Assembly: GCF_042654065.1 (NCBI RefSeq)
Contig: NZ_JBHSFP010000005.1
Coordinates: 124,001 to 188,000 of the forward strand
Direction of reading: 5' to 3'
From: Sphaerisporangium dianthi
GTDB taxonomy: Bacteria; Actinomycetota; Actinomycetes; Streptosporangiales; Streptosporangiaceae
DNA: 64,000 nucleotides
The translations under genes and the position numbers were made by a program. This document shows positions 26,391 to 34,127 of the stretch, piece after piece (within the stretch, counting starts at the first letter, position 1; each line of letters begins with the position of its first letter). The notes below the pieces were generated by a model. It was not told the origin of the DNA. It did no database searches and worked only from the letters and a program-made list of their open reading frames with translations.

Positions 26391-28757
26391 CTATGGGTGC
26401 CCGGCGTTGACGCCGCGCGACCACTCGGCCTTGTGTGCCGCAGCGGCCTCCCGCGCTTCTCGCTCGGCGGCGGCGGGTACGGGTTCGGCGAGCCAGGGCC
26501 GGACCGTCTCGCGCATGATGCCCACGAACTGCTCACCGCGCTCGGTCAGCGCCCCCGAGCCGGCGAGGGTCCCGATGGCATCGGCGGTCAGCGTCCGCCA
26601 GCGCGCGAACGCGACGGCCGCGCGGTGAGCGGCCTCATCACGGTCGAGGAGACGCCGCACCCGCCAGAAGTCGGCCACGGCGAGATGGGCGTAGGTCCCC
26701 TGGAGCAGCCCTTCGAGCGGGCGAGGGTCCCTACGCCAGGGGGCGTAGTACAGGCCGGTGTCCTTAGGGTCGTACAGGCTGTGGATGTCGAGGATCGCAC
26801 CCAATTTGACGTGCTGGAATTCGTGGATCAGCAGCAGCGCGAGCGAGGTCGCGTCCCCGGGTAGCGCGGCGGCCACGGCGCCGAAGGCGTCACGGGCCGT
26901 GGAGCTGATCTCGGAGCCTTCGGGATGCGGCGCGAGGGGCATGAGGGTGCCGAGCCCGGCCGCGAGAGCCGGTGCGTACATCGGATGATCGCGCCGAATG
27001 AGCCTCCATGCCTCGTCGAACATGGTCGCCCAGCGGTCGAGATGCCGGTCGTCGAGCCGCTCGGCCGGCGGATACTGGTGGCAGTCGCGATACAGGTCGA
27101 CGTCGTCCAGCGCCACGGTCAAGCCCTCCGCCGCCAGGTGACGCACCGGCGACCACGCGGGGCTGTCGCCGGGGGCGTCGAGGTCGACGAACCAGCCGCG
27201 ACCGCCGATGCGGACACTGAAGCGTCGCTCGCCGGTCTCGACCGTGGCCTCGGCGGCTCCGCCGACGTCGAGAAGGCCGAGCGAAGGCAGATGGAGTGCG
27301 CCGTTTCGGACGGGCACCCGCAGGACGGCCCGGACACCGGCGCGGATGGCGGCGACGGCGGCGAACGCCGACAGGTGGCCGTCGTCGACGTCGCCTTTGA
27401 GGCATCGCATGGCCCAGACACGCATGTAGGGGTGGGCCAGCGTGGTATCGAGCACCGGCCGGGCTTCGCTGTCGATCAGCGTGAGAAGGCGCCAGGCGTC
27501 CAGGGAATCCGAAGCGCCGCCCACGCTGGCGAGAAGGGTGCGGCGCAGACTCTGCTGTCCCTCCTCCAGTCTGGCGATCGACTCGGCGCTCCCGTAACCG
27601 GAGGCCAGTTCGATGAAGTCCGACGGAGGGAGACTGTGCGCTGTGCGGTCGATCGCGCGCACGGTGTCCTGGATGTGAGTGATCAGCCGCAGCAGGCCGG
27701 CACAGTAGACGCTTGGGTTGAGGAAGCCCGAGCCCGTGCGGTAGCGGTGCGCGTAGAGGCCGCCGCCGCACGAGGAGACGACGGGGCAGTTCTGGCACTG
27801 CTCGCCGAGGCCCTCCAAGCCCGTCTGGCGGCCGGTGATGCCGGGGTGGGCGGCCACGACGTCGAGTGCGTGCCGCTCGACGTCGAAACCGGTCGCCGGG
27901 GCGCCGTCGAAAGCGGTTTTGAGGGAGTCGGCCTGCTCGTAGGAACCATCAGTCTCGATCACCACGAGGTCGCTCGGTTCGAGCCCGAGGGACTCGGTCA
28001 GGCTGCTCTTGTTCGCCAGGGTGCGCAGGGCCGACTCGAACATGCGGACGCTCATCGGCCTGCCGTCGGCCAGCCACCGGTCGAAGATCTGTATGAGCCA
28101 GTCGCCGTACGCCGCGGGGTCGGACGGAGGCGGCTGGTCCCAAGTGGCGTGCGGGAGCAGGAAGTCGACCCGGGGCGGCTCGAGCTCGGCCAGTGCCTCA
28201 TAGACCGTCACGGGGTCGTTGGCGATGTCGATCGTGCAGAGCAGCCCGGAGTACAGGCTCGGATATCGCTCTCTCAGCAGGGTGACGGCACGGATGACCT
28301 TGTCGTAGCTGCTGCGGCCGTTGGCGTACTTGCGATGGCGGTCGTTGGCGATCCGATCTCCGTCAAGCGAGATGCCGACCTTGACGCCCCGCGAGCTGAA
28401 GAGATCGCAGAACTCGGCGTCGAGGAGTACTCCATTGGTGTGGATCTTGAGTTCCAGCTCGCAGACGCCGTCGAGTGAGCGCGTCAGTTCGTCTGCGAAG
28501 CGGCCGAGTCGTTCGGGCCCGGCCAGCAACGGCTCGCCGCCGTGCAGAACAACGCTGACGCGGGTCAGCCGGTGCCGCCGTGCGTGTTCGCTGATCCTGC
28601 CGGCGGTCGACGCCATCGTCTCGTCCGCCATGACGACGGGGCGCCTTCGCCAGCTCTGGTCGGCGTGCTCGTACACATAGCAGTGGTCGCAGGCAAGATC
28701 GCAACGACTGGCGATCTTGATGACGAATTGCCGGAATGGGACGGCAGGCCGACTCAC
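26391..28757 (-). CDS. fxsB: FxsB: radical SAM/SPASM cyclophane-forming maturase fused to an HExxH domain
   Basis: A 788-residue fusion. The radical SAM cluster motif CxxxCxxC is at C19, C23 and C26, followed by VVLHGGEPLL. A SPASM-type region with extra cluster cysteines (CQNCPVVSSCGGG, then a later C) lies near residue 330. The second half ends in the HExxH domain, with HEFQH at 645-649, as seen in FxsB fusions. FxsB-family enzymes join the Phe ring of the FxS motif to the Ser beta-carbon, making a three-residue cyclophane. The GTG start is 8 nt beyond the fxsA stop, so the pair is probably coupled; the ribosome-binding site is weak. Whether the HExxH part is a protease that releases the product is unproven. 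Confidence 0.92.
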   Translation of the reverse strand: MSRPAVPFRQFVIKIASRCDLACDHCYVYEHADQSWRRRPVVMADETMASTAGRISEHARRHRLTRVSVVLHGGEPLLAGPERLGRFADELTRSLDGVCELELKIHTNGVLLDAEFCDLFSSRGVKVGISLDGDRIANDRHRKYANGRSSYDKVIRAVTLLRERYPSLYSGLLCTIDIANDPVTVYEALAELEPPRVDFLLPHATWDQPPPSDPAAYGDWLIQIFDRWLADGRPMSVRMFESALRTLANKSSLTESLGLEPSDLVVIETDGSYEQADSLKTAFDGAPATGFDVERHALDVVAAHPGITGRQTGLEGLGEQCQNCPVVSSCGGGLYAHRYRTGSGFLNPSVYCAGLLRLITHIQDTVRAIDRTAHSLPPSDFIELASGYGSAESIARLEEGQQSLRRTLLASVGGASDSLDAWRLLTLIDSEARPVLDTTLAHPYMRVWAMRCLKGDVDDGHLSAFAAVAAIRAGVRAVLRVPVRNGALHLPSLGLLDVGGAAEATVETGERRFSVRIGGRGWFVDLDAPGDSPAWSPVRHLAAEGLTVALDDVDLYRDCHQYPPAERLDDRHLDRWATMFDEAWRLIRRDHPMYAPALAAGLGTLMPLAPHPEGSEISSTARDAFGAVAAALPGDATSLALLLIHEFQHVKLGAILDIHSLYDPKDTGLYYAPWRRDPRPLEGLLQGTYAHLAVADFWRVRRLLDRDEAAHRAAVAFARWRTLTADAIGTLAGSGALTERGEQFVGIMRETVRPWLAEPVPAAAEREAREAAAAHKAEWSRGVNAGHP

Positions 28758-28765
28758 GAGAATGG

Positions 28766-28951
28766 CTAGATCGAAGACTGGAATGCGGCGACGCCCACGC
28801 GATCGACCGACAAGTCCGGAAGAGCATGATTGAGCAGGCCGGCGTTCGCCAGCGCCCCCATACGGGAGAGGGGTACGTCCCGTAGATCGATCTGATCTGT
28901 GGTGATTCCCGACTTGTTTTCCCTGGACACAACGTTCATAAGACTATCCAT
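28766..28951 (-). CDS. fxsA: FxsA: FxSxx-COOH RiPP precursor peptide
   Basis: A 61-residue peptide ending in F57-Q58-S59-S60-I61, an exact FxSxx-COOH terminus, the substrate motif of FxsB. The leader is polar (SRENKSGITTDQIDLRDVPLSRMGAL) and lacks Cys. Position directly before fxsB on the same strand, with 8 nt between, confirms the assignment. Two in-frame ATGs exist (28951 and 28939); neither has a strong ribosome-binding site, so the leader could be 57 or 61 residues. A perfect 8-bp-arm palindrome lies 11 bp upstream. The modification expected is a Phe-Ser cyclophane at residues 57-59. Confidence 0.9.
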   Translation of the reverse strand: MDSLMNVVSRENKSGITTDQIDLRDVPLSRMGALANAGLLNHALPDLSVDRVGVAAFQSSI

Positions 28952-29527
28952 CCATATCAGTCTGGATTATGTAATCCAGGGCCTAAGCTAAGAGTAATCA
29001 CTCCGTCGCCCTGCGTGTCACCTTCATCGGGATGTCTTCCCTTGGTGTCGCCCCAGGTGGCATGAGATTAGGGGATGCAGTCGCCCGATGCCCAGGTTTT
29101 TGCCTCAGGTCGATGGATTTTTACCTACGATAGGGGCTGCAATGGGGGGCCTTTAAAATAGAAAGATCACGTTTGGGGGGGTTATCCTGTCCTGCGTAGC
29201 CCGTCCCGGTTGTCGGTGAAAGTAAGTGCATACGTACTATGTGTTGATCGTCTCCCGGTGATGCGGGTGATCGATCGGGCTGTGCCGCACCGGCGGGACT
29301 CCCGGCGCCACCCTCCAACTCTAGGTCGTAGGTGGCGATCGTGCCGTCCATTTTTTGCGGCATTATCGGCAAAATAAAGGGGTAAATGAGGAAGGTGGGA
29401 CGTGAGGTCAGAGTGCGGCGGTTAAGGATCCGAGATCACCGAATTGGTGTCGCGCCGATATTTCAAGATCTTATGTGTGGTTCCATTACCCCTTGACATG
29501 AGACAGGGGAGAGGCTCCAGTGAATGT
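28952..29527. other. Divergent regulatory region between fxsA and the SLATT gene
   Basis: A 576-bp stretch of lower GC content than the surrounding genes, holding the palindrome next to fxsA and presumably promoters in both directions. A minus-strand frame at 29121-29372 (83 codons, better from an internal ATG reading MDGTIATYDLELEGG) has GC-rich third positions in its first 30 codons only; it could be a small unrecognised gene but has no clear ribosome-binding site. Confidence 0.5.
28962..28979. promoter_or_regulatory. Perfect palindrome upstream of fxsA
   Basis: CTGGATTA and TAATCCAG flank two bases (TG). Read on the minus strand it contains CATAAT, a good -10 hexamer, so a protein bound here would cover the fxsA promoter. 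No regulator gene of obvious type is encoded in the cluster. Confidence 0.6.
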
Positions 29528-30415
29528 GTGGTGGCCAGTGACCCTGACACAGGTTTTCCGGCGCTTTATCGCGCCGCTGACCGAGGCGCCATCGTGGGGC
29601 AGCGCAGGCTGCTCACCGCGACGGGGGTGCGCCTGACATCATTGGTAGCCGCGGCGATCTTCGGTTCGTTCGGCTTCATAGCCGGACGCGTCGACGTCGC
29701 CGCGATCGTCGCCGCCGGCGCGCTCGCCACGGCGCTCGTCACCGAGGTCTACCTCCTCTCCGCGCGGCCCGACCGGCAGTGGTACGAGGCCAGGGCCGCC
29801 GCCGAGTCGGCCAAGACGCTCGCATGGCGCTATCTCGTCGGCGGGGCGCCGTTCGGGCGGGACGGCGCGGACGACGACGCCGACATGGACCTTCTCCTGC
29901 ACCGGCGCTTCGCCGAGATCACCCGCGGCATCCATGGGTTCGCCCTCGTGCCTCCGATGGAGGAGGCGTCCCAGGTCACGGCCATGATGCGCGAGATCAG
30001 GGCGCTGTCGCTGGAGGAGCGCAAGCAGCACTACATGAGCGGCCGGATCAACGAGCAGCGCGCCTGGTACTGCGCGAAGGCCTCCTACCACGAGCGCCGG
30101 GCGTCGCGGTGGTCGATCGGGCTGGCGGCGATGGAGGCCGTCGGCCTGATCGCCGCGATCCTGAACGCCGACCAGGTCATCGACCTCGATCTGCCCGGCA
30201 TTGTCGGCGCCCTCGCCGCCGCGGGCATCGCCTGGCTGCAGACCCGGCAGCACCAGCAACTCGCCACGTCGTATTCGATCGCCGCCCTGGAGCTGGCGGA
30301 TATCGTGTCGCGCGTGGAATGGCCGAGGACGGAGTCCGAATGGGCGCATTTCGTGGACGAGTCCGAGGAGGCCATCGCCCGTGAGCACATGCTGTGGTGG
30401 GGTTCACGCAGCTGA
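29528..30415 (+). CDS. SLATT/DUF4231-type membrane protein
   Basis: A 295-residue protein with an N-terminal hydrophobic pair (RLTSLVAAAIFGSFGFIAG and AAIVAAGALATALVTEVYLL), a long helical middle (residues 90-200) and a second pair near the C-terminus (SIGLAAMEAVGLIAAI, then IVGALAAAGIAWL). Such SLATT/DUF4231 proteins are predicted, from comparative genomics, to be pore-forming effectors triggered by nucleotide-type signals. The GTG at 29528 is chosen for GGGGAGAGG about 12 nt upstream; ATG 29498 lacks a ribosome-binding site. Its last 35 bases overlap the SLOG gene, indicating coupled synthesis. It lies back-to-back with the fxs locus. Confidence 0.75.
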   Translation: MVASDPDTGFPALYRAADRGAIVGQRRLLTATGVRLTSLVAAAIFGSFGFIAGRVDVAAIVAAGALATALVTEVYLLSARPDRQWYEARAAAESAKTLAWRYLVGGAPFGRDGADDDADMDLLLHRRFAEITRGIHGFALVPPMEEASQVTAMMREIRALSLEERKQHYMSGRINEQRAWYCAKASYHERRASRWSIGLAAMEAVGLIAAILNADQVIDLDLPGIVGALAAAGIAWLQTRQHQQLATSYSIAALELADIVSRVEWPRTESEWAHFVDESEEAIAREHMLWWGSRS

Positions 30416-30938
30416 GGATGTTTCCACCGCTCCGCATCCGTCCGGCGCGGGGACATGCGGTCAGCGGCGCATCGCGGTGTCGGGGCACCGTGGGCTGCCG
30501 GCATCCACCGTCAAGCTCGTGGAGAAGGCCATCCGCGGCATCCTCGCGCGGCACGCGCCCGAGGTCAGGGGGGTGTCCTGCCTCGCCGACGGCGCCGACC
30601 AGATCTTCGCCCGGGCGGTTCTCGATCTCGGGGGCACGCTGGAGGCCGTGGTCTGCTCCGAGCGCTACCGCGAGGACCTGCCGCCGGACTCCCAGGACGG
30701 GTACGACACGCTCATGGGCGCCGCTGAGAGGGTCCACCGCCTGCGGTACGTCGAATCCACCGACGAGGCCCACATGGAGGGCGGCAAGCTCATACTCGAC
30801 CTGGCCGAGGAGTTGTACGCCGTCTGGGACGGCAAGCCGGCCCGCGGCTACGGCGGCACGGCCGACGTGGTCGCCGAGGCGCGACGCCGCGGCATCGAGG
30901 TCCACGTCATCTGGCCGGAGGGCGCCCGCCGCGAATGA
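30381..30938 (+). CDS. SLOG-family (Rossmann-like) protein, partner of SLATT
   Basis: A 185-residue alpha/beta protein. After a 28-residue lead-in, RRIAVSGHRGLP gives the first strand and glycine loop of the SLOG fold (DprA/LOG relatives that bind nucleotides or nucleotide-sugars); SCLADGADQIFARAVLDLGG and the late KPARGYGGTADVVAEARRRGI complete the pattern. The GTG at 30381 has GAGGAGG 9 nt upstream, inside the preceding gene. In known SLATT-SLOG pairs SLOG is the proposed sensor or signal-processing part and SLATT the effector; here that is inference from gene order. Confidence 0.75.
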   Translation: MSTCCGGVHAAEDVSTAPHPSGAGTCGQRRIAVSGHRGLPASTVKLVEKAIRGILARHAPEVRGVSCLADGADQIFARAVLDLGGTLEAVVCSERYREDLPPDSQDGYDTLMGAAERVHRLRYVESTDEAHMEGGKLILDLAEELYAVWDGKPARGYGGTADVVAEARRRGIEVHVIWPEGARRE

Positions 30939-31041
30939 AGGCGGGCCGGCGGCTCTGCCGGGACGGTTGCGGGAGTGTGACGGCGGGTGGGTTTCGGTTA
31001 CCTGACATCGGGTGACAGGTATGACGTCCACGATGGGGCCC

Positions 31042-31401
31042 ATGACCACCAAAGCGACTCTCATCGCCGTGACCATCGACTGTGCCGAGCCCAAGAAGCT
31101 CGCCGAGTTCTATTCCGCCATCACCGGGTTCGAGGTGCAGTACGCCGAGGAGGAGTACGCCGGCATCGGGGACGGGACGACGAGCATCTTCTTCGCCCGG
31201 GTCCCCGAGCGTAAGCCGGCCGTGTGGCCGGGGCCGGACAAGCAGTTCCACCTCGACTTCCGGGTTCCGGACGTTGACAAGGCCGTCCAGGAGTACGTCG
31301 AGCTGGGCGCCACCAGGCCGGACTTCCAGCCCGGCCAGGGATGGATCGTCCTTGCCGACCCCGAGGGCCACCTCTTCTGCGTGTGCCCCGAGCGCTCCTG
31401 A
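31042..31401 (+). CDS. VOC-family (glyoxalase/dioxygenase-like) protein
   Basis: A 119-residue single-module VOC protein with the two beta-alpha-beta-beta-beta halves: TLIAVTIDCAEPKKLAEFYSAITGFE and then QFHLDFRVPDVDKAVQEYVELGATRP, ending DPEGHLFCVCPERS. Such proteins bind a metal or a hydrophobic ligand; function cannot be assigned. In-frame starts at 31012 (GTG), 31021, 31033 and 31042 compete; 31042 is chosen because the conserved text starts there and GGGG is just upstream. Start is uncertain. Confidence 0.8.
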   Translation: MTTKATLIAVTIDCAEPKKLAEFYSAITGFEVQYAEEEYAGIGDGTTSIFFARVPERKPAVWPGPDKQFHLDFRVPDVDKAVQEYVELGATRPDFQPGQGWIVLADPEGHLFCVCPERS

Positions 31402-31477
31402 CGCCGAGCGCTCCTGACGTCGAGTGCTCCTGTCCCGAGTGTTCCTGTCCCGAGTGCTCCGACGTCGAGTGCTCCTG
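31389..31477. repeat. Six imperfect copies of a 15-16-bp unit
   Basis: CGAGYGCTCCTG recurs at six positions with short spacers (C, GC, TC variants), beginning inside the VOC stop codon. It looks like local slippage and has no gene in it. Confidence 0.65.
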
Positions 31478-31834
31478 GCTGGGGAGGGGGACCGGGGAAC
31501 GGCCGGCGTGGATCCGATTACGGCGGCCTTCTCCGGGCAGCGGAAGTCGCCATGGCCGCCAGTGGGAACCACCAGCGGAGCGACCGGGGCCTGCCGCCCG
31601 CGCGCGAAACCGCCGATTCCGCAGGGACTCCGCTCGCCGGAGGCGCGCACGCCGATCGCCGGCCGGCCTCCGGCCGGCGGATCGATCTCGATCGGCGGGT
31701 ACCCCCTGATCACGAGGTAATGGGAGCAACGGCGACCGCGTTCCTCGCATTTGTCCCTAAGCTGGCATGGTGCTCCCTCTGATGACCCCACCTGCGCTCC
31801 CCGCTGCCCGCGTACTGCCCACAGGGGCCGCTTC
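31402..31834. other. Intergenic gap before the DMT transporter
   Basis: Apart from the 15-mer repeats, no gene is supported. A CCGGCCGGCCTCCGGCCGGC-like palindrome (about 31659-31679) is the only structured element, and no promoter stands out. Confidence 0.4.
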
Positions 31835-32719
31835 ATGATCTGGCTCGGGGTGTCCATCGCGCTGGTCGGCGCGCTGGGGTACGCGGGCGGCGCGGCCCTG
31901 CAGCAGTACGAGGCCGTGCACGGGGGCGCCAACCTCAAGCTCGTCAGAAGGCCGCGCTGGCTCATCGGCGGCGTCATCGGGCTGCTCGGCGCCGGCCTGC
32001 ACGCCGTGGCTCTCAGCTTCGCGCCGCTGGTGCTGATCCAGCCGGTCAGCGTCACGACGCTCGTCTTCGCCGTCCCTCTGGCGGCGGTCCTGCACGGCAG
32101 GCGTCCGCACAAGTCGGAGGTGCTCGGCTCGATCGCGGTGGCCGCCGGGCTGCTGGGGCTCATGCTGCTGATCCCGCAGAGCAACACCCCTCCCGTCCTG
32201 TCCACCCCGGCGGCGATCGCGTTCCTCGCGGTCGTCGGCACGGTGGTCGCGGTGTGCCACATCGCCTCGCGGCGCGCCCGGGGCCCGATGAAGGCGTTGC
32301 TGCTGTCCATCGGCGCCGGGTCGGTGACCGCGTCGGTCTCGACGTTCGTCCGCGTCGTCGGCGGGGGCCTCGGGGGCGACCTGTCCCGGTTGCTCCACTG
32401 GTTCACGGTCGCCATCCCGGTGCTGCTGGTCTTCGCCATCGTGCTGCTGCAGAAGTCCTACGCCGTGGGCTACTTCGGCATCGCCTACGCCGGAGTGCAG
32501 GTGATCGACCCGATCACCTCGGTGATCGCCGGAGCCGTGCTGCTCGGGGAGCCGCTGCCGACGGAGGTGAGCGACGTCATCCCGGCGATCATCTCGGCCG
32601 CGGTGCTGATCGCGGGAACGATCACGCTGAGCCGCCTCACTCCCGAGACCACCCAGGCCGTCACCCCTCCCCACGCCGAAATCCCCATCCCCGTGATCAG
32701 CAAGGCCGGCGTCAGATAG
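31835..32719 (+). CDS. DMT-family transporter (NIPA/EamA-like)
   Basis: A 294-residue membrane protein with about nine helices, beginning IWLGVSIALVGALGYAGGAALQQYEAV, a pattern common to actinobacterial DMT proteins and distantly like magnesium NIPA transporters. The pair FAPLVLIQPVSVTTLVFAVPL and ITSVIAGAVLLGE are EamA-like repeat elements. The start ATG has AGGGG upstream. Direction and substrate of transport unknown. Confidence 0.8.
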   Translation: MIWLGVSIALVGALGYAGGAALQQYEAVHGGANLKLVRRPRWLIGGVIGLLGAGLHAVALSFAPLVLIQPVSVTTLVFAVPLAAVLHGRRPHKSEVLGSIAVAAGLLGLMLLIPQSNTPPVLSTPAAIAFLAVVGTVVAVCHIASRRARGPMKALLLSIGAGSVTASVSTFVRVVGGGLGGDLSRLLHWFTVAIPVLLVFAIVLLQKSYAVGYFGIAYAGVQVIDPITSVIAGAVLLGEPLPTEVSDVIPAIISAAVLIAGTITLSRLTPETTQAVTPPHAEIPIPVISKAGVR

Positions 32720-32836
32720 AGCCACCCTCCCCGCCTATAGCCGGACGTCCTCCGTTCGCTCCGGGGTGTCCTTCGCCCGTCCCTGGACGTCCTTCGCCTG
32801 TCCTGGACATGCTCCGGACGCGTCCGTCGTCGCGGG

Positions 32837-34072
32837 TCAGGTGGGCGGGCGCCAGCTGAAGACGTCCTGGAACTGGCGCAGGGTCAGGTCGTCGCCCAGG
32901 CGTCCGGCCAGGGACATGGCCGCGTCTCTGGCGCGGACCGCCAGCGGGTTGGACCAGCGGGTCACGCGGCAGAGGGTCCGCGACCTGCGCATGATCTTGG
33001 TGGTGCGGCGCAGCCGGGCCGTCGTGTAGGCCGGGAGGTCATCCGCGAGGTGGGCCAGGACCACCGCGTCCTCGATCGCCTGGCACGCGCCCTGACCGAG
33101 GTTCGGGGTCATCGCGTGGGCCGCGTCACCGAGCAGCGCCACCTTGCCGGAGTGGAAGGCGGGCAGCGGAGCGGCCAGGCAGAAGATGTCGTGCCGCAGG
33201 ATCGACTCCTCGCGCGACGCCTCGATCAGCCGGGGGATCGGGTCGTGCCAGTCGCCGAACAGCCTCATGAGATCGGCCTTGCGCCCGCCGCCCTGGCCCT
33301 CGCGTTCCTCGTGGTGCCGTGCTCCCCGCCCGCGCACCTCGGCGTTCGCGGCGCGGTCTCCACCGTCCGCCGGACCGCCCGCCTCGGCGCGGTCCATGCC
33401 ACGGGACGTGACGGCGGGATGGACGGGGACGGTGGCGTAGCAGTACACCAGCCCGCCGGCCATGGGCACTACGCCGAACACCCGGCCGCGTCCCCATGAC
33501 TCGCTGCCGCGCGTCTCGTCCTGCGACGGGTCGACCAGGAGCCGCCAGCTCGTCACGCCGGAGTGCGCGGTCCCGGGATGCCCGGGGAACAGCGAGCGGC
33601 GAACGGCCGAGTCGATGCCGTCGGCCGCCACCACGAGGTCGGCCGGCAGGTCGCCGCCGCTGGTCGAGACCCGGCCGGTCCGCGGGTCGACGGCGTGGAC
33701 GGTCGTGCCGAGGCGCAGCGCGCCGGACGGCAGCCGGCTCGCGAGCAGGTCGACCAGCGTGGCACGGAGCAGGACGACGGTCGGCTCGCCGAACCGTGCC
33801 AGGGCGGCCTCGGCACTGGTGCGCAGCAGCCATCGGCCGTCCGCCGTGCGCACGCCCGCCTCTCCCTGGATCGCCGACAGCTCGCGCACCTTGCCGCCCA
33901 CGCCGATGGTGTCCAGGGCCCTGAGCGCGTTGGGGGCGATGGCGAGGCCGGAGCCGACCGGTTCGATCGACGGGGCGCGCTCGCACACCGTGACCGACCA
34001 GCCCCTGAGAGAGAGCGCGGCCGCGGCGGTGAGCCCGCCGATCCCGCCGCCGATCACTACCGCATGAGACAT
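32837..34072 (-). CDS. FAD-dependent aromatic-type monooxygenase
   Basis: A 411-residue class-A flavoprotein monooxygenase. GGGIGGLTAAAAL (8-20) binds FAD, VVAADGIDSAVR (148-159) is the DG motif, and VALLGDAAHAMTPNLGQG (311-328) the GD motif. There is no membrane segment. It probably hydroxylates or oxidises a small aromatic or polyketide-like molecule. Unusually, residues 222-265 carry a charged, low-complexity insert (EAGGPADGGDRAANAE, HHEEREGQGGG) absent from typical relatives, in a surface loop near the active-site domain. AAGGAGG precedes the ATG. It is divergent from a TetR gene with two shared operators. Confidence 0.85.
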   Translation of the reverse strand: MSHAVVIGGGIGGLTAAAALSLRGWSVTVCERAPSIEPVGSGLAIAPNALRALDTIGVGGKVRELSAIQGEAGVRTADGRWLLRTSAEAALARFGEPTVVLLRATLVDLLASRLPSGALRLGTTVHAVDPRTGRVSTSGGDLPADLVVAADGIDSAVRRSLFPGHPGTAHSGVTSWRLLVDPSQDETRGSESWGRGRVFGVVPMAGGLVYCYATVPVHPAVTSRGMDRAEAGGPADGGDRAANAEVRGRGARHHEEREGQGGGRKADLMRLFGDWHDPIPRLIEASREESILRHDIFCLAAPLPAFHSGKVALLGDAAHAMTPNLGQGACQAIEDAVVLAHLADDLPAYTTARLRRTTKIMRRSRTLCRVTRWSNPLAVRARDAAMSLAGRLGDDLTLRQFQDVFSWRPPT

Positions 34073-34085
34073 GCCGCCTCCTTCG

Positions 34086-34119
34086 ACTACACCTGTAGTT
34101 AGATTACTACACGTGTAGT
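34086..34119. promoter_or_regulatory. Two 14-bp operators in the monooxygenase/TetR divergent region
   Basis: ACTACACCTGTAGT (34086-34099) and ACTACACGTGTAGT (34106-34119), the second perfectly palindromic, have centres 20 bp apart, two helical turns. They fill the 55 bp between the divergent starts, so the adjacent TetR protein probably binds them to control both genes. Confidence 0.8.
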
Positions 34120-34127
34120 CTGGCCCC

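Noticed and set aside
26210..26410. 66-codon plus-strand frame between fxsC and fxsB
   Set aside because: It covers the likely fxsC promoter and overlaps fxsB; no ribosome site or motif.
29121..29372. 83-codon frame as a second precursor or small gene upstream of fxsA
   Set aside because: No FxSxx terminus, no clear ribosome site, and coding bias in only part of it; kept as a note in the intergenic entry.
20946..30938. Evidence of a mobile island carrying the fxs block
   Set aside because: No integrase, transposase, tRNA target or flanking direct repeat was found; the tRNA-Lys is 14 kb away and intact.
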